From the NCBI GenBank assembly GCA_029204225.1, contig CM055105.1, positions 49,419,227 to 49,483,226 on the forward strand: a DNA stretch of 64,000 bases. Direction: 5' to 3'. Each line of letters opens with the position of its first letter. The first letter of the stretch is position 1. The stretch is from Diphasiastrum complanatum. Taxonomy: Eukaryota; Streptophyta; Lycopodiopsida; Lycopodiales; Lycopodiaceae. Positions 58,930-64,000 of this stretch are shown in pieces. Made by a program: the position numbers and the translations under genes. Below the pieces are notes generated by a model. That model was given only the letters and a program-made list of their open reading frames with translations. It was not told the origin of the DNA and made no database searches.

Positions 58930-59406
58930 GTCCATTCCCAGAGATTGTACAATGGCCGGTGATTCCAGGGATTTCAGAAAGGTCAACATACGACGAGTTG
59001 AGACTACAACTACAACCACATAGTCCTACCATAGGCTTGTGTGGTTTACCACATGGCCTACCATAGACTTGTGTAGCAGGCCACATAGGCCTGCGATTGA
59101 CCAAGGCTGTCATAGGTGCCCACGTGTCAAGTCACATATGACTGCCATGTGGCAAATCATGCAGGCTTGGGGCTAGCCACGTGGCAAGCCACGTAGGCCC
59201 ATCATAGGCTGGCAAGCCAACCAGGCTGGTCTGCTATTTGTGAAGCCTATCGCACACTACCACATGGCAAGCCACGTAGGTCTACCACATGGCAAATCAT
59301 GCAGGCTTGAGGGTTGCCATGTGGCAAGCCATGTAGGCCTACTATAACCTTGTATGTCAAGTCAACTGGGCCCTGTGCCACGTAGGCTTGAGTGGACCTA
59401 GAGATC
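58930..59406 (+). repeat. Short leader and degenerate GCCATGTGG array, copy D
   Basis: The leader is cut after MAGDSRDFRKVNIRRVE, as in copy C, then the array with about 15 bp lost after CCAACCAGGCTGG (59221-59230). Confidence 0.7.
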
Positions 59407-59419
59407 TATATATATATAT
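59407..59419 (+). promoter_or_regulatory. TATA tract upstream of RT copy D
   Basis: TATATATATATAT, 65 bp before the RT ATG at 59484. Confidence 0.5.
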
Positions 59420-59483
59420 GTAGGTGGGCTCAAATCTCTTGCCATAAAAACCAGCCAAGAAGATAAACTTTTTCAAACCCTAA

Positions 59484-60345
59484 ATGTGCCCTAAAAGACA
59501 CAAAAAACAGCAAGTATCAAGTCTAAAAAATCAGCACCAAATTGTGTCGAAACCACACATTAGATGGATGCAGGAACTCGCCCTCCTACAAGCCTTGTGT
59601 GCTGAAAATTTCAGCCTGAAATTGCATTACAAACTCAAAAAACCAGCAAGCAAATAATTAGGTTACCCCCAAAAAAGCAATATTCCTTTGAACGGGATTG
59701 ACGATTTGAATACTATTATGACTAAAATGATTTGTTCGGCATTTAAAATTGCCAAAATCAAATTGCTCAAATACAAACGACTATCTGGAACCAATGATTT
59801 TAAATGGGTTTCAAAAAATACAGGTTCATATGAATGGAATACTATAGACCGCAAGAATACCTTATGCATTTGGAATTCCTATTTGATAGACAATTGCATT
59901 ATCAGACTTGGGGATCATACTTGGCGACAGGTCGGGAAAATACCAATGGGTTTTTCATATTCACCAGTGTCTTGTAATTGGTACTTTTATTTTTTGAAAA
60001 TGCAGCTTATTAAGAGGCTTGCAAGATTAGGGGAAATTAAATTTATAAACGACTTCAAATATTCATTCAGGTACATTGACGATATATGCTTTATCAATAA
60101 TCATACGGTTGGACGTTTCCTAGACAAGACTCAACCAAGAACACCTGACAATCCTTTTTGGATCTATCCCCTGAAATACCTTTAGATAGACGGAAATGAC
60201 AACACATGTAATTTGGTGAACTTTTTGAATATTACAATTACCTTTAACCCAATTACCGGTTGTACACATCTGTCCAAATATGATAAAAGGGGAGACCCGT
60301 GTTTAACTCATATAATAGATCTGTGGTAATTTGGGGTAGCTTGAT
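59484..60345 (+). pseudogene. Reverse transcriptase, Penelope-like group, copy D (best preserved palm)
   Basis: In frame from ATG 59484 except for TAA at 59655 (Glu codon in copy E). From 59688 the frame is open through DRKNTLCIWNSYLIDNCII, WRQVGKIPMGFSYSP, FKYSFRYIDDICFIN and IYPLKYL to a TAG at 60183 (Glu codon elsewhere). A 47-bp deletion between GACC repeats near 60297 then removes the segment after YDKRGD. Two nonsense changes and the deletion disable it, but there are no frameshifts before the catalytic block, unlike copy E. Family judgement as for copy E. Confidence 0.75.
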
Positions 60346-60800
60346 ATGTATCTAGGCAACTAATAAAACAACAACACACCTCTGGATGGCTTCACAAGCT
60401 TCTCTAACTCATTCTTATGATACTATCATTATGTCTAACTTTCCAAATACTAGATGCAAGAGTATTTGACAGATTCCTAATTCTTTACTCTCCAAGTGTT
60501 GTTTGTAGCTCATCGTAGATGCTTTGAGAATAATGTTACTAGTTATATTAATGGGGGGGGGGGGGGGGATTTTGGAATTTTTGCTCTTGAATAGGAATTT
60601 TGGAAGTTCCTTTATTGCATTTAGGTTTGCCATTACTTTTTCCCTATTTACTTTTTTGGGTTAAGGCAATTGAAAGCCTTAAAAAAAAAAGCAATTTTTG
60701 TTGAGTACTTTGTAGACCTAGCAACCGTATCCTTTTAGAGGTGTATGCTATTTTTTTCCATTTGAAAAAGGCTTCTAATAATCACTTTAGGGTCACTTGA
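60346..60800 (+). repeat. RT 3' tail with G16 run, and spacer, copy D
   Basis: Tail as at 4533; homopolymer at 60553-60568. No gene. Confidence 0.65.
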
Positions 60801-61070
60801 TTGGAAATTGGCACAGTGGCAATTCATAGTATGGATTGTCAGCCGATTACCAAAAGGAGTGCAAAGGGAATGTCCTCCATATTGGAAGATGCTATCCGAG
60901 TAGCTAAAGCCTACGATAGCACCGTGATTGCCTCACGGAAGAGTATGCACAGCCAATCAGCCCAAAAGCCTAAGAATGAAAAGCCAAAAAATAATAAGAT
61001 AAAAAATCTATTTTTTGATGAACTAGAAGCTACTGCTTGCCAACAAACTTGGGCATCATGCCAAACATAG
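60801..61070 (+). pseudogene. Gag-like relic, copy D
   Basis: MEIGTVAIHSMDCQPITK... to QQTWASCQT-stop, five codons shorter than 6131-6418 because of a TAG. Role uncertain. Confidence 0.4.
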
Positions 61071-61101
61071 ATCCGAGAGGGAAAATAAATCATCAAGTTT
61101 C

Positions 61102-61490
61102 ATGGCGATGGATTTACCCACAGGTAAATTGAAAGTCGATTTGTTAAATTGTTGTGAATTGAAAGTCGATTTGTTAAATGGTTGTGAATATACTTGTAAC
61201 TTCAGTACACTTTCTTTCAAGTCTAATCAATGGTTTCAAGATAAAGGCAATATTCTAAGGAAAGACATAAGTATAATGTTTGATTTTGGAGGTACTCACA
61301 ACTTTTTGAATGTGCGGCTTGTATAGAAGCTTCGGGTGCCCACCATGGCCAGTGATCAACATTATGTGATCCTCTAGCCTCAGGGTCAGACACAGAAGTT
61401 TGGGATGTGAAAGTCCCTAATTTGGAGGTTCGGATGCAAGATCATGTTGAGCAGCTTGACTTCCATGTTATGAATCTTGATAGAACTTAT
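61102..61490 (+). pseudogene. Gypsy retropepsin relic, interrupted by copia insertion
   Basis: MAMDLPTGKLKVDLLNCCEL, then DISIMFDFGGTHNF with the same D-F-G change as the copy at 6432, a stop at 61326, and the DFHVMNLDRTY segment. It ends exactly at the LTR start: AGAACTTAT is followed here by TGTGAAAAAT and at 6811 by GGAATCC. Confidence 0.75.
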
Positions 61491-62143
61491 TGTGAAAAAT
61501 TGTCAACTAGTAGTATTTTCCTAACTTGAGATTTTGTAGGTCTATGGCCAAATAAAAGTTAGAGATAGGTTCATACATGTATGTAGAGGCCCAAAGTATG
61601 TGTACACTACTTTTGAGGTCACATTAATTAGAGGAGGTCGAGTGTGGAGCTCTTCTATTGGCTCATAATTTGGTGCATTCCTATTTGACCAAATTTCTAG
61701 GTATATGGGTGAATCCTATTGGACCCCAATTTTAGCCTATCATAAGACAAGTGGCCAAGAGGCACTATGGCTGCTATAAATAGCCATCTCCACGAGTATG
61801 TACACATCTCATTTTCATTCTATTGAATGAATGTTATGCTCTTTGAAGGTCCATCTTCTTCTCTCTCACTTTTTTGTTCATATCTTGCATTCTAGCCACT
61901 AGAATTGTGATTTCTTTGTTGCTATGGCTTTACACGTGTGAAATGCAGGTTGTAGGCTCTGAAGTACGGACAGGGACAGCAAGTTTCTGTTTGTGGAAGC
62001 TTATGATCAGATTTTGATGTTTAGTTGATGTTTAGTATGCTTAACATCACAATTTCTATCATTTTTTCAATCTAGATGTGCATAACTTCCATGGCCAAGA
62101 TCTTTATGAAACTTTAGCATCTTTTGGATCTGAGTTTTTCACA
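61491..62143 (+). repeat. Copia 5' LTR, complete
   Basis: 653 bp, from TGTGAAAAA to TTTTTCACA, a perfect 9-bp terminal inverted repeat with TG...CA ends. A TATA box (TATAAATAG) is at 61775-61783 and a possible polyadenylation word (ATTGAATGAATG) follows at about 61823. The insertion site is the gypsy protease; the five bases before it are CTTAT, the predicted target duplication. Confidence 0.92.
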
Positions 62144-62155
62144 TGGTATCAGAGC
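62144..62155 (+). other. Primer-binding site, initiator tRNA-Met type
   Basis: TGGTATCAGAGC directly after the LTR, the standard PBS of plant Ty1/copia elements. Confidence 0.95.
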
Positions 62156-62752
62156 ATTAGGCGGCCAAATGTGCAGGTTTTGCCAGATTTAGAAGAGATT
62201 TGTGGGCGAGTTTGCTTTTGTAGCATTCCAATCAAGTTTCTAGCTAAAAATCTTGTTGATTTATGTGTAGAAATTGGATCTTTGTGATCAAAACATCATT
62301 TGTATGCATTTCAATTGAAGTAGGGCGAATTCCCTCTGTACTTATCAGAATAAGGAGACAAAAATTGTTTTGGAAAGAAGGAGATGCAAGATCCAACAAG
62401 ATCCTATTAGTTTTCCATTCTAGCATATAGTTTTTTGATTCAATTTCTTGCTTCTTCATGTCAAAAACTTCAAAATTGATGTAACCCTCTGATTTTCAGT
62501 TTGCTGAATGATTCAAGAGTGTATTTCAATCTTAGGAGTGAGGGAAAAGCAAGTATATTGAGGTTTGGTCTTGGTTTGATCAAGAAATCATAAAACTAGT
62601 GGCTAAAATTAAGGAAAAAGTGAGGAAAAGAGAGAAAAAGTAAGGTTTTAGGTTCCAAATCTTTGTGATTTCTTCTTGTGTTTCATTTGTTGATTCAAGA
62701 GAGTGCTTAGTGCATTGGAACAGGTCAAAGATCAGAGATCAATCATTGCAAC
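62156..62752 (+). other. Copia leader (5' untranslated region)
   Basis: About 600 bp between PBS and gag start, with no long frame. It would hold dimerisation and packaging signals, which cannot be identified by eye. Confidence 0.7.
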
Positions 62753-64000
62753 ATGGCTACAAATGGAGGCTACATGTTGGAAAGCAATGATAGGCTTACC
62801 TCCCTCAACTATTCTACTTGGAAAGTAAGGATGGAGTCTTTGCTTGAGATGAATGAGTTGATGGATATTGTTGTAGGTGTGGAGGAGAGACCTTTGGCAC
62901 CTCAAGAACAATTGAGGTATGACAAGAGGGCAAAGAAAGCCCTTCACATGATCAAGATGAATGTGACAAATGAGCTTATCAAAGAGGTTGGTAAGTGCAC
63001 ATCATCTAGTGAAGCTTGGGAAGCCTTGAAGAAGGTTTATGAATCCAAGTCTACTTCTAGAGTGTTGACTTTAAGAAGGCAAATCTTTTCTTGTATGCAA
63101 AAGAAGAGTGAGAATGGACATGCTTTTGTTTTGAGAGTTAAAGCATTGAATGATGAGTTAGCATGCATTAATGATGGCATAAATAATGAGGAGCTTGTTC
63201 AAGTGATTCTCAATGGCTTGTTGGATGATCATGCTAATCTTGTTCAAAGTTATGCTATCCAAAAATGTTTACCAAGTGTTGGAGACTTGCAAGAGGTCTT
63301 GTTGGCTGAAGAATTCAGGTTGCAAGCAAGAGTGGGAGCATCTTCTACATCTCAAGGAGGAGAAGAGGAGGCAATGTTCTCTAAAGGCAAGTTCAAGGGC
63401 AAAGGTAAAAGCAATTGGTCTAAAGGGCAAGACCAAGGTGAGCACTCTACTTTTGGCAAAAAGAAGGATAGATCTAAGCTAAAATGTTTCTATTGTGGAG
63501 TCAAAGGGCATTTTGCTAGTGATTGTTTTAAGAAAAAGAGGGATCAAGGGGAAAAGCAAACCAATCTAACTATTGATGAGGGTGGGGATGAGCTTCTTTC
63601 AAATGATGCTTTTGTTATGTCATCTTGCTTGTTGGCTAATCATGGAGACATTGATCCTTGGTGGATTGATAGTGGAGCCACTTCTCATATGACATATCAT
63701 AAAGAGTATTTTTCATCTTTAATGGCATTTGATGGTGATAGGAAGGTAATCTATACCGCAAATGATGGTGAGTGTGCAATCAAGGGGATTGGCACAATTC
63801 CTATTTCACTTTCTACAAATAGGAATATAGAATTGAAAGATGTTTTGCTCATTCCATCCATTACCAAGAACTTACTTAGTGTAAGCCAAATGCTTGACAA
63901 AGGATTCAAAGTTGAGTTTGATGGTGATGCTTGCTTGATCAAAAAGGGGTGTAGTATCATTGCAAAAGGGAAAAGGCAAGGGAAATTGTTCAAGCTTGAT
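62753..64000 (+). CDS. Copia gag-protease (polyprotein start), open to the window end
   Basis: 416 codons without a stop, continuing past the window. Gag begins MATNGGYMLESNDRLTSLNY and has the usual STWKVRMESLL, EAWEALKKVYES, LNGLLDDHANLVQSYAI and LLAEEFRLQ blocks (UBN2-type). A zinc knuckle CFYCGVKGHFASDC (C-x2-C-x4-H-x4-C) lies at about residues 247-260. The protease active site DPWWIDSGATSHM lies at about 302-314, then DVLLIPSITKNLLSVSQML near the frame's present end. Gag packages the RNA; the protease matures the polyprotein. The clean frame and perfect LTR ends make this the youngest element here. The ATG is the first in frame after the leader and is supported by alignment to the C1 gag relics. 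Integrase, RT and RNase H should lie to the right. Confidence 0.93.
   Translation, partial: MATNGGYMLESNDRLTSLNYSTWKVRMESLLEMNELMDIVVGVEERPLAPQEQLRYDKRAKKALHMIKMNVTNELIKEVGKCTSSSEAWEALKKVYESKSTSRVLTLRRQIFSCMQKKSENGHAFVLRVKALNDELACINDGINNEELVQVILNGLLDDHANLVQSYAIQKCLPSVGDLQEVLLAEEFRLQARVGASSTSQGGEEEAMFSKGKFKGKGKSNWSKGQDQGEHSTFGKKKDRSKLKCFYCGVKGHFASDCFKKKRDQGEKQTNLTIDEGGDELLSNDAFVMSSCLLANHGDIDPWWIDSGATSHMTYHKEYFSSLMAFDGDRKVIYTANDGECAIKGIGTIPISLSTNRNIELKDVLLIPSITKNLLSVSQMLDKGFKVEFDGDACLIKKGCSIIAKGKRQGKLFKLD

Overview
This window looks like nuclear DNA of a land plant with a large, repeat-rich genome. The evidence is AT-rich sequence dominated by Ty1/copia and Ty3/gypsy remnants, a copia primer-binding site of the plant initiator-tRNA-Met type (TGGTATCAGAGC), plant-style promoters (dense CACGTG/ACACGTGT arrays in front of TATATAAG), and long GA/CT microsatellites. 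A fern or gymnosperm would fit, but the sequence alone does not settle the lineage. I see no rRNA, tRNA, CRISPR array or bacterial-type operon. Nearly everything is multi-copy, and most coding sequence is broken.

Most of the window is built from one composite unit that recurs in whole or part, mostly in + orientation. Reading 5' to 3', the parts are: (1) a flank repeat; (2) an unrecognised gene relic, 'G' (starts MSATTSS, ends in an acidic SSDETDSDD tail before a GTATGT donor-like site); (3) a second unrecognised relic, 'K' (starts MSKYHLHIDL), complete only at 9.63-11.32 kb and carrying an internal deletion of about 1.38 kb in three other copies; (4) a G-box array with TATA box; (5) a degenerate GCCATGTGGCAAG array with its own TATA; (6) a reverse transcriptase (RT) gene resembling the Penelope-like group; (7) a gag-like relic and a Ty3/gypsy retropepsin. 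Copies of this order start near 0.8, 8.3, 20.9, 43.4 and 55.8 kb. Two copies (8-18 kb and 43-51 kb) lack the RT. They continue instead into a microsatellite, a copia-like LTR and an unrecognised two-exon minus-strand gene, 'P', made of tandem modules of about 200 residues (551 aa and open at 48745-50526).

Copia gag-protease relics lie on the minus strand at 18.7-19.9, 32.6-33.8, 35.5-36.4, 40.9-42.0 and 53.4-54.1 kb. A younger copia element begins at 61491, inside the gypsy protease of the last composite unit. It has a full 653-bp LTR, PBS, leader and an uninterrupted gag-protease frame that runs off the window end.

The most notable item is at 12136-12594. One G-box/TATA promoter copy drives not its usual downstream sequence but a GC-richer, intronless ORF for a divergent histone H3. 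Its histone fold aligns best with the centromeric H3 (CENH3) pattern, and it reads through into the neighbouring repeat for its last 22 residues. It looks like a host gene, perhaps a retrocopy, captured behind a repeat-borne promoter. The other candidates for undescribed biology are the P gene family, the G/K gene relic, and the RT family with its own array-plus-TATA promoter.
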